Below, piece by piece: positions 7,385-14,138 of a DNA stretch of 64,000 nucleotides (position 1 is its first letter; each line of letters starts with the position of its first letter). The notes beneath the pieces are model-generated. The model had not been told where the DNA came from. It searched no databases and was given only the letters and a program-made list of their open reading frames with translations. This stretch comes from Paenibacillus sp. PastM-3 (GTDB lineage: Bacteria > Bacillota > Bacilli > Paenibacillales > Paenibacillaceae). The translations under genes were made by a program, and so were the position numbers. The DNA is taken from positions 1 to 64,000 of the forward strand of contig NZ_JARXXP010000026.1 in the NCBI RefSeq assembly GCF_029893965.1, read 5' to 3'.

Positions 7385-7448
7385 TGTAACCAAACTTGTT
7401 ACACCTACCTCTTGTAACTATAATAGTTACAAGTTTATTGCTTGTCAA
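7385..7448 (-). promoter_or_regulatory. Azoreductase promoter with overlapping palindromic operators
   Basis: On the - strand TTGACA (7448-7443) is followed after exactly 17 bases by TATTAT (7425-7420). The -10 box is embedded in a perfect palindrome with arms CTTGTAACTA and TAGTTACAAG (7411-7433). A second inverted repeat, TGTAAC and GTTACA separated by seven bases, lies downstream at 7385-7403. The two share the half site TGTAAC. The likely binder is the divergently encoded Rrf2 protein. Confidence 0.8.
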
Positions 7449-7519
7449 TACCTAGATTTTATATTGACCTTATTTAAATAAGCTAACATATATAATAAAA
7501 AATAGGAGAGGTGAAAGAA

Positions 7520-7948
7520 TTGTCAATTAGTAGTCGTTTCTCAGTAGGAATTCACATTTTATCTTTGCTTGAGATAAATAAGACAGGAGTGAATTCATCG
7601 GAGGCAATAGCCAACAGTGTCAACACTAATCCCGTTGTGATAAGAAGAATTATGGGTATGCTAAAAAATGCTGAATTGGTTAGAATCAAACCTGGAATTG
7701 CAGGGGCTGAGTTGGCTCGGGAATTGTCTGAAATCACCTTGCTTGATGTATACAAAGCAGTGAATGTAGTAAACGAAAATGGATTATTCAGCATCCATGA
7801 AAATCCGAACCCAGATTGTCCTGTGGGCAAACAATTGCAAGAAACGATTGAACCCATATTTATTTTAGCCCAATCAGCATTAGAAAAGGTTCTTCAAGAA
7901 GTCACCATGGAGGATATTGTTAATAACCTTAATAAAGATGAAAAATAA
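7520..7948 (+). CDS. Rrf2 family transcriptional regulator
   Basis: About 142 residues with the Rrf2 winged helix at the N-terminus (SISSRFSVGIHILSLLE, then NTNPVVIRRIMGMLKNAELV as the recognition region) and a single C-terminal cysteine in NPDCPVGKQL. It resembles YwnA/single-cysteine members rather than iron-sulphur IscR types, which have three cysteines. The TTG at 7520 is favoured because the AGGAGAGGTG ribosome site is well spaced for it, while the GTG at 7511 overlaps that site. It is divergent from azoR and probably represses it through the palindromes between the genes, with the cysteine sensing thiol-reactive compounds. Confidence 0.85.
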   Translation: MSISSRFSVGIHILSLLEINKTGVNSSEAIANSVNTNPVVIRRIMGMLKNAELVRIKPGIAGAELARELSEITLLDVYKAVNVVNENGLFSIHENPNPDCPVGKQLQETIEPIFILAQSALEKVLQEVTMEDIVNNLNKDEK

Positions 7949-8131
7949 GGATGACACTGGTTAATTAACCCAGATTAAAAGAGGCTGCAGCAAAATACAT
8001 TCAATACAAATAGGTCGTAAACAGAAGATCGTGAGAAGAAGATCGTGAGAAGCAGATTGAGAATCTTATGGACGATGATTGGCAAGATTGATCAATAATA
8101 TGTATTTCTACATTTGTAGTTTTCTTATAAT

Positions 8132-8165
8132 AAAAACCCAACTTCACTTTTAGAAGTCGGGTTTA
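8132..8165. terminator. Bidirectional terminator between convergent genes
   Basis: AAACCC-ACTTC pairs with GAAGT-GGGTTT around a short loop, with A and T runs outside both arms. The rest of 7949-8258 has no gene. It contains a tandem duplication of GAAGATCGTGAGAA-like sequence at about 8021-8048 and nothing else recognisable. Confidence 0.8.
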
Positions 8166-8258
8166 TTCTATCTGATTTCTGTTTCTAACAGCGCTGGGTA
8201 TTCTAAATCAGTAACCAGTCGCATTGATTGCAGAAAAGGTTTGTTGTGAATTTTCTTT

Positions 8259-8702
8259 TTAATCTATTTGGGGAATCAGTCTTGTTGAGATAGCGACTCG
8301 GTTGAATGTGTTAATCATTATAGCTGCCATAATAAGTTCTGCAATTTCTTCTTGTGAAAAATATTTCTGTACTTCATCATATATACGATCTGGTAGCTGT
8401 TCTTTACTTATAAGTGTAATTGCTTCTGTTAAAGCTAGTACAGCTTTTTCTTGTTCTGTGAATAGATTTGACTCTTCCCATGCACTTAAAGCATAGATTT
8501 TTTGCTCTGTTACTCCATAGGAACGAGCTTTTTTTGTATGTCCATCGATGCAAAAAGCACATTTGTTTATTTGCGAAGCCCTAATATACATTAATTCCTG
8601 TAATGACTTGTCAATAGATGACTCTGTTGCGACCTTATATAAATTGCCTACTGCTGAATAACCTTTGGGGAATACCTTTCCCATTATAAATCTAGTTTCC
8701 AT
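8259..8702 (-). CDS. Carboxymuconolactone decarboxylase / AhpD-like family protein
   Basis: The 147-residue helical protein has the AhpD core motif CAFCIDGH (C48, C51, H55), in which the cysteine pair and histidine give alkylhydroperoxidase or general redox activity. The size suits the single-domain CMD family. TGAGGAGG lies about seven bases before the ATG at 8702. It is divergent from a TetR regulator, with palindromes in the shared intergenic region, which suggests induction by a compound or by oxidative stress. No peroxiredoxin partner is nearby. Confidence 0.85.
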   Translation of the reverse strand: METRFIMGKVFPKGYSAVGNLYKVATESSIDKSLQELMYIRASQINKCAFCIDGHTKKARSYGVTEQKIYALSAWEESNLFTEQEKAVLALTEAITLISKEQLPDRIYDEVQKYFSQEEIAELIMAAIMINTFNRVAISTRLIPQID

Positions 8703-8740
8703 TTAATTTCCTCCTCAAATAAATTTCATCTCATCAAATT

Positions 8741-8778
8741 AAACAACATATTGTTGTGTAATTTATATAATGTTGTTT
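8741..8778. promoter_or_regulatory. Palindromic operator between the AhpD-like and TetR genes
   Basis: ACAACA-TAT-TGTTGT (8743-8757) is a perfect short palindrome. A wider inverted repeat pairs AAACAACAT (8741-8749) with ATGTTGTTT at about 8770-8778. The repeated ACAACA half sites in an otherwise AT-rich spacer fit a TetR-type operator controlling both genes. Confidence 0.6.
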
Positions 8779-8901
8779 ATAATTTAATGATAAACTTTTC
8801 GTTACATTATTCAATCATCAACTTTTCATATTTTATCTGTTAAACGACAGAATACATGAAAGTGTTAATAATTAAAAAATAAATAGATAGGTGATAGAAA
8901 A

Positions 8902-9513
8902 ATGTCTAAAAAAACGGATCTTCGTGTTATTCGCACTCGTAAATTAATAAAAGAGGCATTTCTAACCCTGGTGGAAGAAAAAGGATTTGATGCAATCACC
9001 ATACAAGATATTGCGGATCATGCAATCATTAATCGTGCTACTTTTTATCTACACTATTATGATAAACACGATTTATTGGAAAAACTGACTGAAGAGGTTT
9101 TTAAGGAATTAGCTCAATTAATAAAGCCGACTTCATATGTTAAGAACAATGAAGTGCTTATTTCAAAATTAGAAAAAATGATACAGAACATATTTGAAAA
9201 TATTGGTGAAAATATTCGTTTTTATCAAGTGATGCTCGGCAACAACGGTATATATGGTGTAAACAGTAAAATACAAACAATAATAAAAAGTAATTTTAAA
9301 CAGGAGTTTTTGTTGCTTAATCTCTATGAAAAGGACCTATCAATACCAATGGATCTACTTGTTGAGTTTATGGCCTCTGCTTTAATGGGAATGATTCGAT
9401 GGTGGATAATTAATGATCAGATCTACTCTCCAAAACATATGAGTAAAAATTTGGTGAAGATTATCACAATGGGTCCTTTGGAAGCAGCAGGTTTAAAAAT
9501 TGAAGATAAATAA
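8902..9513 (+). CDS. TetR/AcrR family transcriptional regulator
   Basis: The 203-residue protein has the TetR DNA-binding domain: RTRKLIKEAFLTLVEEKGFD, then ITIQDIADHAIINRATFY with the recognition helix, then LHYYDKHDLL. The C-terminal ligand domain resembles the TetR_C_33-type group in YvdT/DhaS-like proteins (MGMIRWWI). The ribosome site AGGTGAT is about six bases upstream. It is divergent from the AhpD-like gene and probably represses it and itself. Two hairpins follow the stop, the first (CTCTTAA/TTAAGAG, about 9522-9545) serving as terminator. Confidence 0.85.
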   Translation: MSKKTDLRVIRTRKLIKEAFLTLVEEKGFDAITIQDIADHAIINRATFYLHYYDKHDLLEKLTEEVFKELAQLIKPTSYVKNNEVLISKLEKMIQNIFENIGENIRFYQVMLGNNGIYGVNSKIQTIIKSNFKQEFLLLNLYEKDLSIPMDLLVEFMASALMGMIRWWIINDQIYSPKHMSKNLVKIITMGPLEAAGLKIEDK

Positions 9514-9516
9514 AAA

Positions 9517-9566
9517 AAGAAACTCTTAACTTCAGAATTAAGAGGTAGGGCAATTTCCCTACCTTA
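9517..9566 (+). terminator. Double hairpin after the TetR gene
   Basis: CTCTTAA and TTAAGAG form the first stem; AGGTAGGG and CCCTACCT form the second immediately after. The T run is weak. From 9567 to 9730 no feature is seen. Confidence 0.5.
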
Positions 9567-9730
9567 TTGAATAACAGTATTTTGCTTGCTTTTGGTAACA
9601 AAATATTTAGGGTAATTAATCATTCAACTAAAGATAAAACGTTAGTTCAACAACACAGCGACATGTATGACTTTATTTTTCGTTCAGAGCTGCCGCGATG
9701 GGCTGAGCTTTTTCATCGTACAATCCCTCA

Positions 9731-9864
9731 CTTACTGCGCAATATGCGTCAAATGCGACATAAAACCTCCACTTATCTTGTTCAACTAACTGCTTGTTTG
9801 CTGAATAAAAGCAGCCGATCATTGATCAGCTGCTTTCTCTGTATTACAAACTATCGTTTCCCGA
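9731..9864. repeat. Type C intergenic repeat, copy 3
   Basis: Near-identical to 4861-4992. The centre has a strong hairpin, AAAGCAGC-GATCA against TGATC-GCTGCTTT (9808-9836). A CTAAC box is at 9786-9790. The closing GTTAG of copy 2 is replaced here by GATCG (9863-9867), directly next to the stop of the small membrane protein gene. Confidence 0.75.
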
Positions 9865-9868
9865 TCGT

Positions 9869-10054
9869 TCAATTGGTTGGAGTTATAAATTGAAAGACTC
9901 CAAATAAGACGAGTAAAACCACGAACACTAAAATAAAAGTTATGCCGAACCTCAATATATTTGAAGATTGAGGGTTATTGCTCTGAACCTGATTTTCTAG
10001 AAAGGCGATTCGTTTTTTAAGTTCCTGAATCTCCAGATCCTTCTCATTCTCCAT
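9869..10054 (-). CDS. Small membrane protein with N-terminal coiled coil
   Basis: The 61-residue protein starts with a charged heptad stretch (ENEKDLEIQELKKRIAFLEN) predicted to form a coiled coil, followed by one strongly hydrophobic helix (ITFILVFVVLLVLFGVFQF) near the C-terminus. A good ribosome site, GGGAGG, lies seven bases before the ATG, so this is a credible gene despite its size. The function is unknown. The stop lies a few bases from the end of repeat C3, as with other units in this region. Confidence 0.7.
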   Translation of the reverse strand: MENEKDLEIQELKKRIAFLENQVQSNNPQSSNILRFGITFILVFVVLLVLFGVFQFITPTN

Positions 10055-10108
10055 TGGTAATCCTCCCTTTTATCAGGATGAAGACTTATTACAATTATAC
10101 CGCATATT

Positions 10109-10194
10109 GGAACTAATCTGCCCGATAGTTAAACAAAAGCAGCCAATCACCTGATCGGCTGCCTTAATGTCTTTATTGAGCTAATGTTTCCCTT
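10109..10194. repeat. Type C-like intergenic repeat, copy 4 (partial)
   Basis: It begins GGAACTAATCTGCCCGATAG and has the central hairpin AAAGCAGCC...GGCTGCCTT, then GCTAATGTTTCCC, which parallels ACTATCGTTTCCC in copies 2 and 3. Only the right half of the C type is recognisable. It is the last copy seen in the window. Confidence 0.55.
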
Positions 10195-10207
10195 TATGCA
10201 GGAGCAT

Positions 10208-10463
10208 TCAGCCCTTTTTGTTATGCAGGAAATAGCCGGACAATATCTTAAGGCTTTCTTCCCGCAATATGCCGCTTGTAACTTCAGGCTTATGATAAGA
10301 ATGTTCAAATACAAGGGTTCACAGCTTGAATATAACGTGTACTCCTGTAAATCGGTAATCTGTGTTTCTGCACAGAATTTCCGTAGCAATCCTGCTTCTG
10401 CATGAAACGTTGGATCACTGAATAAATCTGGTTCTCGTTACTATAAACAAATTCCCTTTCCAT
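10208..10463 (-). pseudogene. Decayed nucleoside (cytosine/guanine) deaminase gene
   Basis: Three reading frames on the - strand together spell a zinc nucleoside deaminase: ENQIYSV, then a frame change to DPTFHAEAGLLRKFCAETQI with the HAE zinc motif, continuing to EYTLYSSCEP where the PCxxC motif should be. A deletion plus frame change follows, to EHSYHKPEVTSGILREESLK and a TGA at 10208-10210. The N-terminal part and the second zinc-cysteine segment are missing, so no active enzyme can be made. It begins immediately after the MerR stop codon. Recognition rests on the family's usual order HAE ... TSCEPCxMC ... KPxVxxGVL. Confidence 0.75.
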
Positions 10464-10925
10464 CTAACCTCTATGATCCGCTTTAGGAGCTGCAGGCGAG
10501 TAAAACACGTCACTATGCATATGCTTGATCTTGTCCCAGTTGCCCGGATTCATCGTATCAGGAGAGCGTTGCTCCAGAATAGCCTGATACAGTTCGGTTT
10601 TTTGTTCCAGATGGGCGATATGCTGTTTGGCTTCTTCAAGCTTAGCAAGTGCGTCCTCTTTATGCTCCATCATGAGTGCGTAGCGCTGCGAGAGGGTTGC
10701 TTCTCCTTCAAGACAGAGAGTCACGTACAGTCTGATGGCCTCAATGGGCATCCCGGATTGTTTAAGGCATTTGATGCCATGCAGCCAGTTAATCGATTCC
10801 TCATCAAATATCCGGATATTGTTTTGATTTCGCTGTATGCTGGGCACTAAACCTTTATCCGTGTAAAAGCGTATTGCGTGTTCAGTGAGTCCCGTTATTA
10901 GAGCAGCTTCCTTGACTGTATGCAT
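10464..10925 (-). CDS. MerR family transcriptional regulator (AdhR/NmlR-like)
   Basis: The 153-residue protein has the MerR winged helix at residues 1-70 (HTVKEAALITGLTEHAIRFY, DEESINWL) and a long dimerisation helix rich in E and K. There is no conserved effector-binding domain. The ATG at 10925 is chosen because GGAGG lies seven bases upstream; the open frame extends 35 codons further without support. It is divergent from the aldo-keto reductase gene, whose promoter has the 19 bp spacer and palindrome typical of MerR activation. Family relatives sense aldehydes or electrophiles. Confidence 0.85.
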   Translation of the reverse strand: MHTVKEAALITGLTEHAIRFYTDKGLVPSIQRNQNNIRIFDEESINWLHGIKCLKQSGMPIEAIRLYVTLCLEGEATLSQRYALMMEHKEDALAKLEEAKQHIAHLEQKTELYQAILEQRSPDTMNPGNWDKIKHMHSDVFYSPAAPKADHRG

Positions 10926-10957
10926 ATGAAATCCTCCGTTCATTTTTTTGAATCCGC

Positions 10958-10988
10958 TTGACTTCGTGTAACACGAAGGACCTAAGGT
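10958..10988 (+). promoter_or_regulatory. MerR-type promoter and operator for the aldo-keto reductase gene
   Basis: TTGACT (10958-10963) and TAAGGT (10983-10988) are separated by 19 bp rather than 17. The spacer is filled by the palindrome CTTCGTGT-A-ACACGAAG (10962-10978). This is the classic architecture in which MerR proteins untwist an over-long spacer to activate transcription. Confidence 0.85.
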
Positions 10989-11088
10989 TAGTGTAACGCA
11001 AATGAGCCGTAGGTGAAATCCCTGCTGCAATGTCCGGTTCAGGGGTTACGTGCCGTTGCTGTTAAACATTTAACCGGGAGGAATTACA

Positions 11089-11940
11089 ATGCACAATGTT
11101 ACATTAAACAATGGTGTAAAAATGCCGCTCATCGGCTTCGGAGTTTACCAGATTCCTGATGCCCAAGCATGCGAGAACGCCGTGTATGAAGCGCTGATGG
11201 CCGGTTACCGCTTAATCGATACCGCCGCCGGTTATCTAAATGAGGAAGCGGTAGGCCGCGCGATTAAGCGCAGCGGTTTACCGCGTGAGGAGCTGTTCAT
11301 CACGACCAAGCTCTGGGTTCAGGATGCCGGCTACAGGAGCGCAAAGCTGGCGTTTGATAAATCCCTTAAGAAGCTCCAGCTTGACTATCTTGATCTGTAC
11401 CTGATTCACCAGCCATTCGGTGATTACTATGGTGCTTGGCGGGCGATGGAAGAACTGTACCGCGAAGGCAAAAGCAGGGCGATCGGGGTCAGCAATTTCC
11501 TGCCTGACCGTCTGATGGACCTGATTGTCCATAACGAAATAACACCCGCCGTCAACCAGATCGAGACGCATCCGTTCTACCAGCAGGCAGAGAGTGCAGC
11601 TTTTATGAAAGAACAGGGGGTACAGCACCAGTCGTGGGCTCCGTTTGCTGAAGGCCTCAACAACCTATTCGGTAACGAGGTATTGCTCTCGCTGGCAGAG
11701 AAACACAATAAGTCTGTCGCCCAAGTCGTATTGCGCTGGCTTGTTCAGCGTGGGGTCGTTGTCATTCCTAAATCAGTCAGAAAAGAGCGTATTGCCGAGA
11801 ACATTAATATTTTTGATTTTGAGCTCCGTTCAGAGGATATGGAACAAATGGCTGCCCTTGATACACGGTCTAGTCTCTTCGGTTCTTACCTGGATCCGAA
11901 AACCGCACATATGATGGGTAATTGGAAAGTCGATCTGTAA
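11089..11940 (+). CDS. Aldo/keto reductase
   Basis: The 283-residue protein has the TIM-barrel AKR signature with the catalytic tetrad D44, Y49, K74 and H107 (DTAAGYLNE, TTKLW, LIHQP) and the C-terminal NADPH phosphate-binding segment VVIPKSVRKERIAEN. It belongs to the 2,5-diketogluconate-reductase/YtbE-like AKR5 group, which reduces small aldehydes such as methylglyoxal. GGGAGG precedes the ATG. The divergent MerR gene and the MerR-type promoter indicate inducible expression, probably by reactive carbonyls. Confidence 0.9.
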   Translation: MHNVTLNNGVKMPLIGFGVYQIPDAQACENAVYEALMAGYRLIDTAAGYLNEEAVGRAIKRSGLPREELFITTKLWVQDAGYRSAKLAFDKSLKKLQLDYLDLYLIHQPFGDYYGAWRAMEELYREGKSRAIGVSNFLPDRLMDLIVHNEITPAVNQIETHPFYQQAESAAFMKEQGVQHQSWAPFAEGLNNLFGNEVLLSLAEKHNKSVAQVVLRWLVQRGVVVIPKSVRKERIAENINIFDFELRSEDMEQMAALDTRSSLFGSYLDPKTAHMMGNWKVDL

Positions 11941-11965
11941 ACCTTTATTTCTTTAAATAATCCTG

Positions 11966-11997
11966 TAAAAGAGGGTCCCCCGGCCTTCTTTTTTTAT
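11966..11997 (+). terminator. Terminator after the aldo-keto reductase gene
   Basis: AAGAGG pairs with CCTTCTT around a GC-rich loop and runs into seven or more T residues. The stem is short. Confidence 0.6.
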
Positions 11998-12117
11998 GCC
12001 TGTATGGACTCAGCACCGGGGCAAACACCATCCTTTTTTGCAAGGAATTTTGGTTATTTGTGATATTTCCCGTGCCGGCACGGCGGTAGAATTAGGGATG
12101 AAAGGAGAAGTGATTGC

Positions 12118-13095
12118 ATGAACCAGGTATCACCGGCTGCTTCGAAAGCGATTAATAAGAAAGCGCTTAAACGAAAAGCTAAGCCATTTGCGGACTTTAG
12201 AGCGCACAAAACCTACTATTTTATGCTCATCCCGCTGTTCGCCTATTTTATAGCCTTTAACTACCTGCCGCTTGCCGGGCTGTACAATGCTTTTACCAAT
12301 TATGATTTCAGCAAGGGACTGCTGAGCCCGTTCGTCGGCCTGCAGAATTTCGAGTTTCTGTTCAAGGGCGGGGCGGATTCGATCATCTGGAAGCTGACGC
12401 GCAATACCATTCTCTACAATGTGGCTTTTATTATCCTGAGTAATGTGTGCCAGATCGGGATGGCTGTGCTGCTCAAGGAGATTGCGTTCAAGCGGTTCGT
12501 TAAAACCTCGCAGACGCTGATGTTCATGCCTTATTTTGTCTCGATGGTTATCATCGGCTCCATCATTTATAACCTGTTCAATTTTAACTATGGCGTACTA
12601 AATAATATGTTCACTTCGCTGGGTATGGAAAAATTCGACTTCTACCGCACCCCCTGGGTCTGGCCGATCATCATTGTTGTCGTTGAGATCTGGAAGAGCC
12701 TGGGCTATGGAACGGTCATTTATCTGGCTTCCATTATGGGGATCGACGAGAGCATTTATGAGGCCGCTTACGTGGACGGAGCCTCCAAATGGCAGCGCAT
12801 CCGTTATGTCACTCTTCCGCTGCTCAAGCCGACCGTCATTATACTGCTGCTGTTCGCGGTCGGCGGAATACTGAAAGGACAATTCGATCTCTTCTGGAAT
12901 ATCGTCGGCAATAACGGGCTGCTGCTGAACGCGACGGACATTATCGATACTTATGTGTACCGTTCATTGACCGTTAACTTCAGCATCAATCTGGGAACGG
13001 CTGCGGGCTTGTATCAATCGGTATTCGGCCTGCTGCTAATCCTGACCGTGAATGCCATTGTCAGAAAGGTAGACCGGGAAAATTCTTTATTCTAG
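12118..13095 (+). CDS. Carbohydrate ABC transporter permease, LplB/UgpA type
   Basis: The 325-residue membrane protein has a basic N-terminus, about six transmembrane segments and the EAA loop EAAYVDGASKWQRIRYV that contacts the ATPase. The length and sequence style match LplB-type permeases of Paenibacillus oligosaccharide importers. AAAGGAG precedes the ATG. It is the first gene of a + strand cluster; the second permease follows after 12 bp. No ATPase is encoded nearby, so a shared MsmX-type ATPase elsewhere would be needed. Confidence 0.9.
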   Translation: MNQVSPAASKAINKKALKRKAKPFADFRAHKTYYFMLIPLFAYFIAFNYLPLAGLYNAFTNYDFSKGLLSPFVGLQNFEFLFKGGADSIIWKLTRNTILYNVAFIILSNVCQIGMAVLLKEIAFKRFVKTSQTLMFMPYFVSMVIIGSIIYNLFNFNYGVLNNMFTSLGMEKFDFYRTPWVWPIIIVVVEIWKSLGYGTVIYLASIMGIDESIYEAAYVDGASKWQRIRYVTLPLLKPTVIILLLFAVGGILKGQFDLFWNIVGNNGLLLNATDIIDTYVYRSLTVNFSINLGTAAGLYQSVFGLLLILTVNAIVRKVDRENSLF

Positions 13096-13107
13096 AAAGG
13101 GCTGTGA

Positions 13108-14031
13108 TTGCACGTGAGTTCTGTGGCTGTTGATAAGCACGGCAGTAAAATCCGCAAGGATGCCGGAACAAAAATATTTGATGTTTTCGCTGTAGTGGCG
13201 GTTTCCATCGGCGCTCTGCTCTGTGTCATTCCGTTCATTATTATGCTCTCCGGTTCCTTCAGCACAGAGTCGGAGGTTGTGCGGAGCGGATATTCGATTA
13301 TACCCAAGGGCTTCACTTTGGAGGCCTACCGGGTTGTCTTCACATCACTGGGCAGCACCATCGGCAGAGCCTATATGGTAACCATCTATGTAACGGCGGT
13401 GGGGACCTTTCTCGGCCTGCTCTGTACCTCTATGGGTGGATATGTGCTTTCCCGCCCGGATTTTAAGCACAGGGATAAGGTGTCATTCTTCGTCTACTTC
13501 ACGACACTGTTCAGCGGCGGCCTGATTCCTACCTATCTTGTTGTAGCCAATGTGCTGCATCTGAATCACTCGCTCTGGTCTGTTATTCTCGGCGGCCTGA
13601 TGTCTGCGTTCAACGTATTCCTGTTCCGGAACTTCATCAAGGGAATTCCCGATGCGCTGATGGAATCAGCGAGAATCGACGGAGCCGGGGATTTCCGGAT
13701 CTACTGGCAGATCATCATTCCGCTCACCAAGCCGGCTATGGCGACCATCGGTCTGTTCACGGCACTTGGCTACTGGAATAACTGGTTTACCTACAGCCTC
13801 TATCTGATTACGGATAAGGATAAATGGGGGCTGCAGTACCTGCTCTACCGGATGCTGTCCAGAGTAACAGATGCAGTCAAGGGCTCAGATGTCCTGATTA
13901 TCCAGCAGCTGCCCAGTGAAACGATGAAGCTGGCTACGGCGATGCTGGTTACCGGACCGGTTCTGCTGTTCTATCCGTTTGTGCAGCGTTATTTTGTCAG
14001 CGGCCTGGTAGTCGGCAGTGTGAAGGGGTAA
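13108..14031 (+). CDS. Carbohydrate ABC transporter permease, YtcP/UgpE type
   Basis: The 307-residue partner permease has about six membrane segments, the EAA loop ESARIDGAGDFRIYWQIIIP and the C-terminal YFVSGLVVGSVKG that is nearly constant in YtcP/LplC-type permeases. The TTG at 13108 is the start because AGAAAGG lies seven bases upstream; the GTG two codons later is less well spaced. With the LplB-like gene it forms the channel for the sugar oligomer bound by the next gene product. Confidence 0.9.
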   Translation: MHVSSVAVDKHGSKIRKDAGTKIFDVFAVVAVSIGALLCVIPFIIMLSGSFSTESEVVRSGYSIIPKGFTLEAYRVVFTSLGSTIGRAYMVTIYVTAVGTFLGLLCTSMGGYVLSRPDFKHRDKVSFFVYFTTLFSGGLIPTYLVVANVLHLNHSLWSVILGGLMSAFNVFLFRNFIKGIPDALMESARIDGAGDFRIYWQIIIPLTKPAMATIGLFTALGYWNNWFTYSLYLITDKDKWGLQYLLYRMLSRVTDAVKGSDVLIIQQLPSETMKLATAMLVTGPVLLFYPFVQRYFVSGLVVGSVKG

Positions 14032-14138
14032 GAAACGGCAGTCCAAGGCGGCTGACGAATCCGGTTTGAAGCGAAGAAGATGTATATACTGTTTTCTCCG
14101 CTGAACATATACTTGTTCTAATAATGGAGGGGTTAAGC

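Noticed and set aside
8021..8048. Tandem GAAGATCGTGAGAA duplication
   Set aside because: Only two units occur in a non-coding spacer; too little to call a functional repeat.
1..10200. Possible CRISPR array among the left-hand repeats
   Set aside because: Repeats are 80-130 bp, widely and unevenly spaced by genes, and vary in type; there are no short regular spacers and no cas genes.
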